DNA of 64,000 nucleotides from JAVDCA01 sp035293985. Lineage in GTDB: Bacteria; Pseudomonadota; Alphaproteobacteria; Rhizobiales; Xanthobacteraceae. The translations under genes and the position numbers were made by a program. Shown piece after piece: positions 25,147 to 34,262 of the stretch. The stretch spans positions 62,001 through 126,000 of the forward strand of contig DATGLS010000017.1 in assembly GCA_035293985.1 (NCBI GenBank), in the 5' to 3' direction. Position 1 is the first letter of the stretch. Every line of letters starts with the position of its first letter. Under the pieces are notes generated by a model. The model ran no database searches. It was not told the origin of the DNA and worked only from the letters and a program-made list of their open reading frames with translations.

Positions 25147-26169
25147 TTAGCCGTTAAGCTCGCGCCGAACGATGGCGGCGCCGTCGACCATGGCCTTCAT
25201 CTTAGCGAAAGCGACCGGCCTTGGCAGGTACTTCATGCCGCAATCGGGGGCGATCACGATCCGCTCGGCCGGCACGTGCGGCAGGGCGGCGCGGATGCGG
25301 GACGCCACGGTTTCGGGCATTTCGACCGTCAGGTTACCGAGGTCGATCACGCCCAGGATGATGTCCTTGGAGGGCAGCTTCTTCAGGATCGCCAGATCGA
25401 GCTTGGGCTGGGCCGCCTCGACGGAGATCTGCTTCGCGGCCGAGCCCTCGAGCTCGGCGAGGAACGAGTAGCCGGTCGGCTTGTCGTGCACGACGGCGGC
25501 GTAACCGAAGCACAGATGCACCGCGACCGTGCCGGCGACGCCCTCGAGCGCACGGTTGAGCACCTTGACGCCGTATTGCCGCGCCTTGTCGGGATGCTGC
25601 TGCATCCACGGCTCGTCGATCTGCACCACGTCGGCCCCGGCCGCGAAAAGATCCTTGATCTCGGCATTGACGGCGGCGGCGTAGTCCATCGCCATGGCGA
25701 CCGGGTCGCCGTAGAAATCATCCTGCGCCTGCATCGACATGGTGAACGGGCCCGGCACCGTCGCCTTGACCTTGCGGTCGGTGTTGGCGCGCAGCAGCTC
25801 GACATCGCGCACTTCGACGGGGCGACGGCGGGTGATCTTGGCGGTGATACGCGGCACCGGGATCGGCTTGCCGCTGCGGTTGATGGTGGTTCCGGGATTG
25901 TCGATGTCGACGCCGTCGAGGGCGGTGGCGAAGCGGTTGGAGTAGCTCTCTCTCCTTTGCTCGCCGTCGGTGATGATGTCGAGGCCGGCGCGCTCCTGGT
26001 CGCGGATGGCGAGCAGGGTGGCGTCATCCTGCGCGGCCTCGAGATGCGCGTCATCGATGAGCCAGAGATCGGTCGCGCGCAGGCGCGGCACCTGCTTCGA
26101 CAGCTTGGGGCGGTCGATCAGCCACTCGGGCTGCGGATAGGAGCCGACCAGGCAGGTGGGGAAGAGCAT
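25147..26169 (-). CDS. MetE C-terminal-like (cobalamin-independent methionine synthase family) protein
   Basis: 340 residues, half the size of true MetE and covering only the catalytic barrel. Visible are LVGSYPQP near the N-terminus (as in the group often annotated 5-methyltetrahydropteroyltriglutamate-homocysteine methyltransferase), DVVQIDEPWMQQHP (substrate Glu/Asp), VHLCFGYAAV (His-x-Cys zinc ligands) and APDCGMKYLPRP (Cys zinc ligand). Stand-alone proteins of this type are frequent in catabolic clusters and may carry out other thiol-methyl or epoxyalkane-like chemistry, so a role in methionine synthesis is not assured. ATG 26169 precedes LFPTCLVGSYPQP. It lies 25 bp upstream of the dioxygenase gene and is likely in the same operon. 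Confidence 0.88.
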   Translation of the reverse strand: MLFPTCLVGSYPQPEWLIDRPKLSKQVPRLRATDLWLIDDAHLEAAQDDATLLAIRDQERAGLDIITDGEQRRESYSNRFATALDGVDIDNPGTTINRSGKPIPVPRITAKITRRRPVEVRDVELLRANTDRKVKATVPGPFTMSMQAQDDFYGDPVAMAMDYAAAVNAEIKDLFAAGADVVQIDEPWMQQHPDKARQYGVKVLNRALEGVAGTVAVHLCFGYAAVVHDKPTGYSFLAELEGSAAKQISVEAAQPKLDLAILKKLPSKDIILGVIDLGNLTVEMPETVASRIRAALPHVPAERIVIAPDCGMKYLPRPVAFAKMKAMVDGAAIVRRELNG

Positions 26170-26230
26170 GCGCAACACTCCGCGGATGCGGAGTGTTTTA
26201 GGTTTTGCTCGGCTGAGAGTCACGCTTTCT

Positions 26231-26366
26231 TCCCTCCCCGCTTGCGGGAGAGGAACGCGGGCGAAAGCCCGCCAGGAGGGGGCAAGTCATCAGATCCTGC
26301 GCAAGCGACGCCGCCCACCCCCGATCCTCCCGCCACGCGCTTCGCGCGCCGGGGAGGGGAGCGCGG
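26231..26366. repeat. composite GC-rich palindromic repeats
   Basis: First part ccctccccgcttgcgggag with gcgggcgaaagcccgc; second part cctcccgccacgcgcttcgc with cgccggggagggg. The arrangement resembles that at 2367-2500. It lies between the NMT1-like gene and the MetE-like gene and leaves a 216-bp gap without other content. Confidence 0.78.
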
Positions 26367-26385
26367 GCGGGCGCGTCGTGTGGCC

Positions 26386-27309
26386 CTACGTGGCCCACTC
26401 GTTGGTGAATTGGGTCGCGACCGCTTGCTCGTAGGGCAGCTGCCCCTTGAGGATGCCGACGTCGCGGCAGAACTGCGCCATGCCGGCAATGAACTCGCGC
26501 GAGATGGTCGGGTCGAAATGCGGGCCGTCGCGGCGGATCAGCTCGGCGATCAGCTCGGCTTCGGAGGGCGGGAAGAGCTTCTTGCCGATGCCGGTGGCGA
26601 GCGTCGGGTCCTTCTTCAGAGCATGCTGTGTTTTCACCAGCGCGCGCACGGCGGCGCGGGCCACATCGGGCTTCTCGCCGATCAACTTGTCGGTCGTGGC
26701 GATCGATGCCATCGTGTAATTGAAGCACGCTTTTGGTCCGTCGCCGCGGCGGATGTCGAGCACCATGGTGCCGACGCCGCGGCGCACCGCGACCTCGGCG
26801 CCCATGCCGTTCGCCCAGAAGCCGTCGATCTTGCGCTCCTCGAGCGCGCGCGCCGCCGTGACGCCGAAATTGACGCCGGCGCCCGCCATGCCGGGCACCG
26901 GGGCGATCGTCACCTGGTCGCGGACAAGATCGATGCCGGCTTCCTGCAGCAGGCGGCGCAGCCCCATCTCGACCCAGGGCGCGGCGCCGATGCGCTTGCC
27001 CTTCACGGCCGCGACGTCGCCGCGCGCCGCGCCGAACTCCTTGTGCAGGATGAGGAACCAGTACATGCCCTGCGCCTGCGCGCCGAGGAGCTTCACGCCG
27101 TGGAATTCGGGGAAGGCGGCAAGCGCCGAGTGGGCCGAGCCGCCGACGAAGTCGACCGCACCGTCGCGCATCGCCGCGTAGCATTTGTCGACCGGATAGA
27201 TCATCTCCATCTCGACATCGAGGCCTTCGTCCCTGAAGCAGCCGAGCTCGATCGCGGCGATCGCCGGGAAATACGAGTTGGAGATCATGTCCGGGATGGC
27301 GAGCTTCAT
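26386..27309 (-). CDS. NMT1/THI5-like substrate-binding-fold protein
   Basis: 307 residues with the fold of ABC receptors for nitrate, sulphonate, taurine or pyrimidine precursors (NMT1/THI5-like). Supporting segments are SYFPAIAAIELGCFRDEGLDVEMEM (start), VDFVGGSAHSALAAF, GKRIGAAPWVEMGLRRLLQEAG and DGFWANGMGAE. It lacks a signal peptide: the reading frame starts directly at MKLAIPDMISNSYF. Either it works in the cytoplasm or it is exported by another route. No cognate permease or ATPase is adjacent. It shares strand with the MetE-like gene downstream and the amidase upstream, separated by repeats. Confidence 0.82.
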   Translation of the reverse strand: MKLAIPDMISNSYFPAIAAIELGCFRDEGLDVEMEMIYPVDKCYAAMRDGAVDFVGGSAHSALAAFPEFHGVKLLGAQAQGMYWFLILHKEFGAARGDVAAVKGKRIGAAPWVEMGLRRLLQEAGIDLVRDQVTIAPVPGMAGAGVNFGVTAARALEERKIDGFWANGMGAEVAVRRGVGTMVLDIRRGDGPKACFNYTMASIATTDKLIGEKPDVARAAVRALVKTQHALKKDPTLATGIGKKLFPPSEAELIAELIRRDGPHFDPTISREFIAGMAQFCRDVGILKGQLPYEQAVATQFTNEWAT

Positions 27310-27327
27310 GAGGATAATGCTCCTGGG

Positions 27328-27430
27328 TAGCGAATGGCGAACGTGCGGCGAGTAGCGAGTGGCGAGTAGCGAATAGGCCGCATCGTTGCGCTGCTTCCCT
27401 ATTTGCTATTCGCCACTCGCCATTCGCCTA
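27328..27430. repeat. tagcgaatggcgag inverted repeat with internal short tandem units
   Basis: The left arm contains repeated gcgagtagcgagtggcgagt units; the right arm is tatttgctattcgccactcg followed by ccattcgccta. Its outer end supplies the TAG stop of the amidase gene. This family is less GC-rich than the surrounding DNA. Confidence 0.8.
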
Positions 27431-28762
27431 TTTAAAAATTTTCTCGATCCACGCGGCCGTCGCGAACGCATCGGCATCGCGATGCTCGAAGCCGGCGACC
27501 TGCAGGCCTAGCGGGAGGCCCTCGTCGCGCAAGAGCGGCAGCGAGATCGATGGGATGCCGAGATAGGACGTGTGCACCGTGCAGGCGGGCTCGCCGGTCC
27601 AGCCGAGGCCGACGGGCGCGGCGCCCGGCGCCGCCAGGCTGATGGTGGCGGGCATGTCGGGGCCGAGCTCGGCATAGAGCGCTCGCGCGCTGGCGCGCTC
27701 GGCGATGAGGCCGCGGTACTGCTCGATGCTCATCGATTCGGCGAGCTTGAGACGGCCGAGCGCGGCTTCGCTGAGCTTGGCGGCGTCGCGCTCGCGATAG
27801 GTGTTCAGCGGCCAGCGGCCCTCCCACGAGTTGATGCTGTTCGAGAGGTTGCGCGAGTCGGCGACGGCGCTTTCGACCGCCGCGACCCGCTTGTCGTTCT
27901 CGCGTGTGCGCAGTTCGACGCCTGCGGCCGCGAGGCGCTTGAGCGCATCTTCCATGGCACGCTTGGCCCCCGGTGATGCCAGCGGCCACCCGGGCGTCTC
28001 GATGAAGGCGAGCTGGCGCGGCTTGTTCGCGGGCGGCGCGGTTGGCGGCCCCATCAGCCCGGGGAAGCCCGGGTCGCCGCCGACGCGGATGGCGATCTCG
28101 TAAGCCGTTTGCCAGGCGTCGGGGAGGCTCGCCGCGAGCGGCCCGTGAGTGCTCTGGCTCAAGTAGTCGTAGCTGCCGCCGCGGTTGATCGCGCCGACGG
28201 TCGGGCGGAAACCGTAGCAGCCGCAGTAGCTCGACGGGCGGATGATCGAGCCGATCACCTGGGTGCCGAGCGCCATGCTCAATGCCCCGACCGCGACCGC
28301 GGCGGCAGAGCCGCTCGACGAGCCGCCGGGCGTGCGGGTCGTGTCCCAGGGATTGCGCGTGCCGCGCGGCGTGGTCGCGGCGAACTCGGTGGTGACGGTC
28401 TTGCCGACGACCACGGCGCCCGCCTCGCGCAGGGCGGCGACCGAGGCGGCGTCGCGGTGGGTGGCGTAGCCGACGAACAGCGGCGAGCCCTGCTCGGTCG
28501 GCATGTCGAAGGTCTCGATGATGTCCTTGATGCCGACCGGCATGCCGTCGATCGGCGAACGCTTGGCGCCGTCGCGCCAGCGCCTGGTCGAGGCGTCCGC
28601 CGCCGCGCGCGCGCCGCCGAGATTGAGGGCCACGAAGGCGCCGATCTTCGGCTCCCAGGCTTCGAGATCGGAAAGACAGCGCTCGAGGAAGTCGCGCGGC
28701 GAGTCCTTGCCGGATGCGAAGGCGGAGGTCGCCGCGAGATAGGGACGCATGGTGGGAGTCAT
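27428..28762 (-). CDS. amidase (amidase-signature family)
   Basis: 444 residues. Amidase-signature Ser-cisSer-Lys hydrolase: the Lys is in PIDGMPVGIKDIIETF (about residue 76), the Ser pair in RTPGGSSSGSAAAVAVG, and the wall loop in SIIRPSSYCGCYGFRPT (replacing the common DTGGSIRxPA). STHGPLAAS follows as expected. It hydrolyses an amide bond; the substrate is unknown. A second amidase (30357-31715) lies nearby on the other strand. ATG 28762 or 28750 are both possible starts; 28762 gives MTPTMRPYLAATSAF. The stop TAG lies in the palindromic repeat 27328-27430. Confidence 0.92.
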   Translation of the reverse strand: MTPTMRPYLAATSAFASGKDSPRDFLERCLSDLEAWEPKIGAFVALNLGGARAAADASTRRWRDGAKRSPIDGMPVGIKDIIETFDMPTEQGSPLFVGYATHRDAASVAALREAGAVVVGKTVTTEFAATTPRGTRNPWDTTRTPGGSSSGSAAAVAVGALSMALGTQVIGSIIRPSSYCGCYGFRPTVGAINRGGSYDYLSQSTHGPLAASLPDAWQTAYEIAIRVGGDPGFPGLMGPPTAPPANKPRQLAFIETPGWPLASPGAKRAMEDALKRLAAAGVELRTRENDKRVAAVESAVADSRNLSNSINSWEGRWPLNTYRERDAAKLSEAALGRLKLAESMSIEQYRGLIAERASARALYAELGPDMPATISLAAPGAAPVGLGWTGEPACTVHTSYLGIPSISLPLLRDEGLPLGLQVAGFEHRDADAFATAAWIEKIFK

Positions 28763-28794
28763 GTCAGCAACTCTTTCTACTGGCACTACGCTTC

Positions 28795-28977
28795 TGCTCC
28801 CCTCCCCCCGCGCGCGAAGCGCGTGGCGGGGAGGGCCGGGGTGGGGGCGCCGCTTGCTCGGAGCAAGTGTTATGAGAACCTATTGCGAATTGTGAGCAAG
28901 CGTAGGCCCCCACCCCTCGCGCAGCGGCTTCGCCACTTCGCTCGACCTTCCCGCCAACGGGCGGGAGGGTAACAGCG
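28795..28977. repeat. composite GC-rich palindromic repeats (two units)
   Basis: Unit 28795-28847 (gctcccctccccccgcgcgc / gcgtggcggggaggg) and unit 28901-28977 (gtaggcccccacccc ... gcgggagggtaacagcg) reproduce the pair at 745-925 in the same order and orientation, with 28848-28900 between. They fill the 238-bp gap between the cupin and amidase genes. Confidence 0.82.
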
Positions 28978-29000
28978 CCCGCGGCGCGTCGAATTGTTCC

Positions 29001-29429
29001 TTACGCCTTCCTGCTCTCGTCGTAATAGTGGATCTCGTAGAGCACGCAGCCTTTCTCCGATTTGAAAGGGCCGTGGTAGACGCCGGGCGGGCGGCACGCG
29101 TAGGTCGGGGCCTGAAAGGATTCACCGCCCTTTCCTTGCGCGTCGTTGCCGACCGTGAGGTCGCCGGTGACGAGGTAGACCTCTTCCCAGTGGTCGTGCA
29201 CGAACGGCGCCGTGGTGTAGACGCCGGGATCGAACTTCAGGAGGCGGGTGCGGCCGCCCATCTTGCGCGTCTCGTCGAGGTCGCTCGCGAGAATCTTCTG
29301 CTTGATGCCGGATGGATAGCCGGGCGGCGTCGCCCAGCCGGAAGTCATGTCGACCTTGTGAAATTCGAGATGCGGCTTGTTCATCGGCATCGGGCAGTCT
29401 CCACTGACAGCAGTTGTTGATTGATTCAT
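29001..29429 (-). CDS. cupin-domain protein
   Basis: 142 residues. Cupin motif 1 is APFVHDHWEEVYLVTGDLTVG (His-x-His, Glu); motif 2 is YACRPPGVYHGPFKSE. Residues ~20-55 (GWATPPGYPSGIKQKILASDLD) are a conserved lead-in seen in cupins of catabolic operons. It probably binds a metal; the chemistry is unknown. ATG 29429 overlaps the stop of the DUF2848 gene (ATGA), so the two are translationally coupled and should act in one pathway, perhaps with the amidase downstream. Confidence 0.87.
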   Translation of the reverse strand: MNQSTTAVSGDCPMPMNKPHLEFHKVDMTSGWATPPGYPSGIKQKILASDLDETRKMGGRTRLLKFDPGVYTTAPFVHDHWEEVYLVTGDLTVGNDAQGKGGESFQAPTYACRPPGVYHGPFKSEKGCVLYEIHYYDESRKA

Positions 29430-30118
29430 CCGAGGATCGGCAGGGTGCGCGCCGTGTAGGCGTGGGCGATCTTGCGACCCTTCACGGGATCCTCGAGCTC
29501 GAAGGCGAATTGCACGGTCGGCCGCACGCCGCCCTTGGCGGCGAGCGTGCCACAGAACATCAGCGTGTCCTCGGCGAGACCGCCGCTCTTGGTGTAGCGG
29601 CCGATCAGATCGAGCGGGTCGAGCATCGCGGCAACCGAACCCTCTTGGTAGAGCACGGGCTTGCCGCCTTCGGTCACATGCGCGCGCAGGATCAGCTTGT
29701 CCCAGTGTGGCGCGACCTCGTCGAAGGCCCAGAAGGTCGCGGCCATCGGCTTGTCGCACATCTGCTTGGAGACGGTGACGCCATAGGTTTCGACAGCGCG
29801 GTCGGTGTGATCCGAGCCGGTGCCGACCCACAGCCGCCCACCATGCTGCAGCAGCACGAACTCGGCCTCGCCGCCCGACGTCTCGCCCACCACCTCGATC
29901 TCGGCATCGGTGGTGAGCCGCGCCGCCGAGACACGATAAAAGATCGGCGTCGTGGCCGGCCGTTTGACCCCGATCTGCTCCAACTCGCGGACGTGTTTCT
30001 CCACCGCCGCGGCATCGCGGCCGGTCCACCCGGCGACCACGGCATCGTTGATCGCGATCTCGCGGCGCATCGCAGCGCCGTCATTGACGAGGGTCAGGTT
30101 GAGGATGCGGCGGGGCAC
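29426..30118 (-). CDS. DUF2848 family protein
   Basis: 230 residues from a GTG start at 30118. This matches the usual family length; an ATG at 30190 would add 24 unmatched residues. Recognisable blocks are NDAVVAGWTGRDAAAVEKHVREL (in two parts), PIFYRVSAARLT, VLLQHGGRLWVGTGSDHTDR and MFCGTLAAKGG. The family is uncharacterised; its sequence resembles the C-terminal fumarylacetoacetate-hydrolase-like fold in places (GSDHTDR, MFCGT), which I infer rather than know. It is coupled to the cupin gene by an ATGA overlap and located between two amidases. No signal peptide is evident. Confidence 0.82.
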   Translation of the reverse strand: MPRRILNLTLVNDGAAMRREIAINDAVVAGWTGRDAAAVEKHVRELEQIGVKRPATTPIFYRVSAARLTTDAEIEVVGETSGGEAEFVLLQHGGRLWVGTGSDHTDRAVETYGVTVSKQMCDKPMAATFWAFDEVAPHWDKLILRAHVTEGGKPVLYQEGSVAAMLDPLDLIGRYTKSGGLAEDTLMFCGTLAAKGGVRPTVQFAFELEDPVKGRKIAHAYTARTLPILG

Positions 30119-30356
30119 GTGAGTTCCAGGATTACGAGCCAATTGGGAGACAAATGGACGGATCGGACCGACGTCATCAGCCGGCCGCATTGGACCAAAT
30201 CCGAAATGGCTTGAAATTTCAACATGGCCCCGTATTCAGGTCTGGTCCGAATCGGCCGGGGGGCGGCCGTGACCTGACACCTCGGCGCATGGCCTTATCG
30301 GCGAACCGATGATCCGCCGACGAATGCGCGAGACCTACCGGGAAGGCTTTCAACTC

Positions 30357-31715
30357 ATGCGCACGCTGCACCAGATCGCCGCGCGGCTCGAGGCCGCCGA
30401 GCCGAGCCGCGCGTTGATCGACCGCTGCCTCGAGCGCATCCGCGACCCGGCGGGCGAAGGCCCGCGCACCTTCCTCAAGGTCTATGCCGAGGCGGCGCGC
30501 GCCACCGCGGACGCCTATGACGCGCTGCGGCGGCACGGCGCGACGCCGTCGGTGTTCGCCGGAATTCCCGTCTCGATCAAGGACTTGTTCGACGTCGCCG
30601 GCGACGTGACGATGTCCGGCTCGGTCGCGCTCAAGCATGCGCCGCCGGCGAGCCGCGATGCGCTCGCGGTCGCGCGCCTGCGCTCGGCCGGCTTCATTCC
30701 GATCGGCCGCACCAATATGACCGAGTTCGCCTTCTCGGGGTTGGGCATCAACCCGCACTACGACACGCCGCGCAATCCGTATGACCGCAAGACCGGGCGT
30801 GTCCCGGGCGGCTCGTCGTCGGGCGCGGTGGTGTCGGTCACTGACGGCATGGCCTGCGTCGGGCTCGGCACCGATACCGGCGGCTCGTGCCGCATTCCGG
30901 CGGCGCTGTGCGGCACGGTCGGCTACAAGCCGACCAAGAGCCGCATCCCGACCAGCGGCTGCATGCCGCTATCGCAGACGCTCGACTCGATCGGCAGCAT
31001 GGCGCCCTCGGTCGCCTGCTGCGCGCTGATCGACGCGGTGCTCGCCGGCGAGCCGCCGGCGGCCTTGCCGGAGTTCCCCCTCGACGGGGTGCGCCTCGCG
31101 GTGCCGCAGACGCTGGTGCTGGACGAGATCGACAAGGACGTGTCGGCCGCGTTCACGGCAGCGCTGACGACACTGAGCCGCGCCGGCGCGCGCATCGTCG
31201 AGGTCGCGCTGCGCGAGCTTTCCGAGCTCGCACAAGTGAATGCCAAGGGCGGCTTTGCGGCCGCCGAGGGCTATGCGGTGCATCGGCCGCTGATCAAGGT
31301 GAAGGGCGCGGAATACGACCCGTTCGTGCTCACGCGCCTCGAGCGCGGCAAGGAGCAGGACGCCGCCGACTACATCGAGCTGCAGTGGGCGCGCGAGGAG
31401 ATGATCCGCCGCTTCGACATCGTCACGGCGCCCTATGACGCGCTGATCATGCCGACCACGCCGATCATCGCCCCGGTGCTGCGCGACCTCGCGGCGCAAG
31501 AGGCGGCGCGTGCCGCGAACTACATGCTGCTGCGCAATACGGGCCTCGCCAATTTCTTCGACCGCTGCTCGATCTCGATCCCCTGCCATAAGGCGGGCGA
31601 CGCGCCGGTCGGCCTGATGCTGGTCGGCCCGACCGGCGGCGACCGGAAACTGCTGGCGATCGCGGCCGCGGTGGAGAAGCAGGTCGCGCCCGAGCTCGAC
31701 GGAGCGCCGGTTTGA
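30357..31715 (+). CDS. amidase (amidase-signature family)
   Basis: 452 residues. The catalytic Lys is in GIPVSIKDLFDVAG, the Ser pair in RVPGGSSSGAVVSV, and the wall loop is DTGGSCRIPAALCG. TSGCMPLSQTLDSIG and VGLMLVGPTGGDRKLLAIAAA complete the family pattern. It hydrolyses a small amide or carbamate; the substrate is unknown. It is divergent from the DUF2848 and cupin genes, with the ~240-bp spacer (30119-30356) presumably carrying both promoters. ATG 30357 (MRTLHQIAARLEA) is preferred because it has gggaagg upstream and fits family length; ATG 30309 is the alternative. Confidence 0.9.
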   Translation: MRTLHQIAARLEAAEPSRALIDRCLERIRDPAGEGPRTFLKVYAEAARATADAYDALRRHGATPSVFAGIPVSIKDLFDVAGDVTMSGSVALKHAPPASRDALAVARLRSAGFIPIGRTNMTEFAFSGLGINPHYDTPRNPYDRKTGRVPGGSSSGAVVSVTDGMACVGLGTDTGGSCRIPAALCGTVGYKPTKSRIPTSGCMPLSQTLDSIGSMAPSVACCALIDAVLAGEPPAALPEFPLDGVRLAVPQTLVLDEIDKDVSAAFTAALTTLSRAGARIVEVALRELSELAQVNAKGGFAAAEGYAVHRPLIKVKGAEYDPFVLTRLERGKEQDAADYIELQWAREEMIRRFDIVTAPYDALIMPTTPIIAPVLRDLAAQEAARAANYMLLRNTGLANFFDRCSISIPCHKAGDAPVGLMLVGPTGGDRKLLAIAAAVEKQVAPELDGAPV

Positions 31716-31895
31716 GCCTCCGGTGGTTGCGCCGACCAGCGCACGGCGAAGCGCAGCCATGCAGCGCACGATGCGTCGCGGCGTCACGCCGTTGGGTTAG
31801 CACAATCTTAAGGCGCACTTGCTTCTAGTCATGCCCGGAAGCCGGGCTGACGAATCCGATCGATTTCGTGTGTGCCGAGGCCTTCCGGGGGATCC

Positions 31896-33992
31896 ATGCT
31901 CGGCCTTGTGCGCAATTTGAAAATCAGCACGTCGCTGTACGTGCTGTTCGGCATCTCGGCTCTGGTCATGGGCATCCAGGAGGGCGTCGGGGTCTTTCGC
32001 GCCTGGAGCCAGGCGAGCGAGTGGTCGCAGGTCCAACGGCTCGCCGAGGCCAATATTCAGCTGTTCGTGGCGCTGCAGAATGTCCGCCAGGAGCGCGGCC
32101 CGACGCGGGTCGCGCTCGAGGCGCCGACGGCCGCCGCGCCGAGCCTGATTCAGCAGTTCGAGGCCCTGCGCCGCACGTCTGGGCCGGCGATCGAGGCCAT
32201 CATCGCAACCTGCGGGCGGATCAAATGCGACGACGGCCGCGAGGCCGAGACCATCCGCCGCGCCGCCGAGAAGGTCGCGGCCGCACGCCAGGAGGTGGAT
32301 CGGGCGCTGCGCCAGCCGCTGGCCGAGCGGCCGACCACAATCGCCCAGGATTGGCTCGCCACCGCCACTGTCCTGGTCGACGAGCTCGAGCGGGTGTCGA
32401 TCGCGCTCGGCGGCAAGATCCGCATGGTCGATCCCGACATCGCCGAGCTCGCCACCTTCAAGGAAGCCGGCTACGTGACGCGCGACGCGGTCGGGCTCGA
32501 GCGCAACTACCTCCAGCAGATGATCGATATGCGCAAGATCAGCTTCGACGCCCGGCTCAAGATGATGGCGCTGCGCGGCAAGGGCGAAGCCGGCTGGCAT
32601 CTGGTGCAGCTCCTCGCCGCGCGCCCCGGCGTGCCGGCGCCCGTGATGGCGGCGGTCAAGGCGACGCGGACGGAAGTGTTCGGCGCCTACGTCAAGACGC
32701 GCGCCGCGATCGAGAAGGCGGTCATCGAGGGGCACGATCCGCCGATCTCGGAGGCGGACTTCAACCGCCTCTCCAATGCGGCGCTCAACGTGATCGTCGG
32801 CATCTGCGATGCGGCGCTCGTGGAAATCCGCAGCCACGCGGGCGCACGCGCGGGCCAAGCGTGGAACGATGTTGCGCTGCATGCCGGCCTGCTCGTGCTG
32901 TCGGTGCTGCTCGGCGTGGCGGGCCTCGCGTTCGCGTCCTGGCGCGTGGCGCGGCCGATCGGCGTGATCACCGAGGCGATGCGCAAGGTCGCGGGCGGGG
33001 ATCTCGCGGGCGACGTGCCGTTTCGCACCCGCCGCGACGAGGTCGGCCAGCTCGCCGGCGCGCTCGCGGTGTTCAAGGAGAACGCACAGACCAAAGAGCA
33101 CATGGAGACGCAGCGCCGGGACGCCGAGATGCGCAATGGCGAGCGCCAGCGCGCCGTCGAGGGCGCCATTGCCGCATTCGGCACCTCGGTCGGCGGCACG
33201 CTCGGCGCCCTGACGAGCTCGGCGCAAGCGATGCGGGAAACCTCGCAAGCGATGTCGGTCGCCGCCGGCGAGGCGGGGCGACGCGCAGGCGCCGTCGCAA
33301 CCGCGGCCGAGCAGGCCTCGACCAACGTCACCACGGTCGCGGCGGCCTCGGAGGAGCTCACCCAATCGATCGGCGAGATCGGGCACCAGGTGACCCATGC
33401 GGCGGACATCTCGCGCGACGCCGTGCAGGCCGCGGATGTGACCACCGGAGCGGTCGAGAGCCTCGCGGCGGCGGCGGACCGCATCGGTGAGGTGGTCAAG
33501 CTCATCAACGACATCGCCAGCCAGACCAACCTGCTGGCGCTCAATGCCACGATCGAGGCGGCGCGCGCCGGCGAAGCCGGCAAGGGCTTCTCGGTGGTCG
33601 CCGCGGAGGTCAAAGAGCTCGCGAGCCAGACCGCCAAGGCGACCGAGGAGATCCGCACCCAGATCGCCGGCATGCAGGGCGCAACCACGGCCGCGGTCGC
33701 GGCGATCCGCGACATCGCCGTGCGCATCGGCGAGATCAACACCGCGTCGACGGCGATCGCCTCGGCGGTCGAGGAGCAGGGCGCCGCGACCCAGCAGATC
33801 ACCGTGAGCACGCAGCAGGCCGCCGAGGGCACGCGCGGCGTGTCGTCCAACATTTCGGGCGTTCATACCGGCATCGCCGAGACCAACCAGGCCGCCCAGA
33901 AGGTGCTCGCCGCGGCCGATGGCCTGCAGCGCCACGCCGACGAGCTGCGCGGCGAGGTCGATCGTTTTCTCGACGCCATCCGGGCGGCGTGA
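31896..33992 (+). CDS. methyl-accepting chemotaxis protein
   Basis: 698 residues. Topology is TM1 at ~12-35, periplasmic sensor ~36-325 (helical, no PAS or Cache motif recognised), TM2 ~330-352 (LHAGLLVLSVLLGVAGLAFA), HAMP ~353-410 (RPIGVITEAMRKVAGGDLAG) and signalling domain ~430-698. The hairpin tip INDIASQTNLLALNATIEAA, which binds CheA and CheW, is intact. The sensor begins with a NIQLFVALQNVRQERGPTR segment like the NIT/helical-bundle type. No che or flagellar genes are nearby, so it is an orphan receptor feeding a distant array. The start is supported by gggggatcc upstream. No CheR-binding pentapeptide is seen at the C-terminus. Confidence 0.93.
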   Translation: MLGLVRNLKISTSLYVLFGISALVMGIQEGVGVFRAWSQASEWSQVQRLAEANIQLFVALQNVRQERGPTRVALEAPTAAAPSLIQQFEALRRTSGPAIEAIIATCGRIKCDDGREAETIRRAAEKVAAARQEVDRALRQPLAERPTTIAQDWLATATVLVDELERVSIALGGKIRMVDPDIAELATFKEAGYVTRDAVGLERNYLQQMIDMRKISFDARLKMMALRGKGEAGWHLVQLLAARPGVPAPVMAAVKATRTEVFGAYVKTRAAIEKAVIEGHDPPISEADFNRLSNAALNVIVGICDAALVEIRSHAGARAGQAWNDVALHAGLLVLSVLLGVAGLAFASWRVARPIGVITEAMRKVAGGDLAGDVPFRTRRDEVGQLAGALAVFKENAQTKEHMETQRRDAEMRNGERQRAVEGAIAAFGTSVGGTLGALTSSAQAMRETSQAMSVAAGEAGRRAGAVATAAEQASTNVTTVAAASEELTQSIGEIGHQVTHAADISRDAVQAADVTTGAVESLAAAADRIGEVVKLINDIASQTNLLALNATIEAARAGEAGKGFSVVAAEVKELASQTAKATEEIRTQIAGMQGATTAAVAAIRDIAVRIGEINTASTAIASAVEEQGAATQQITVSTQQAAEGTRGVSSNISGVHTGIAETNQAAQKVLAAADGLQRHADELRGEVDRFLDAIRAA

Positions 33993-34023
33993 GGGCGACA
34001 ATATCCGTCACGGCCGGGCGTAG

Positions 34024-34038
34024 CCGTTCGAAGAACGG
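34024..34038 (+). terminator. small hairpin after chemoreceptor gene
   Basis: ccgttc-gaa-gaacgg, 6-bp perfect stem, 32 bp past the stop; no T-run. Weak candidate. Confidence 0.35.
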
Positions 34039-34067
34039 CGTCGCTTCGCTCGCCTATGGCCCAGGCC

Positions 34068-34137
34068 ATGCACGTCTTCTCCACGCGCAAGAAAGACGTG
34101 GATGCCCGCATTCGCGTCGCATTCGCGGGCATGACGA
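34068..34137. repeat. tcatgcccggg repeat, degenerate copy
   Basis: catgcacgtcttctccacgc then aagaaagacgtggatgcccg then cgcgggcatgacga. The left outer arm is eroded. It lies in the 270-bp gap between the chemoreceptor and AraC genes. Confidence 0.7.
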
Positions 34138-34262
34138 GGAAGCCTGGATCATAGGCCCCCAGCGAACCCGCATTTGTGCCGTGAGCGAATTGCCACGCGC
34201 GGCCAAACAGGGCATTTTGGAACCGACCGGGAAGATCGACCGTCCGGCTCTGACCAGATTTC

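Noticed and set aside
25276..27330. 684-codon open frame on the plus strand
   Set aside because: Antisense to the MetE-like and NMT1-like genes and runs through repeats; no recognisable domain.
31797..34001. 734-codon open frame on the minus strand
   Set aside because: Antisense to the chemoreceptor gene, whose HAMP and signalling domains are unmistakable.
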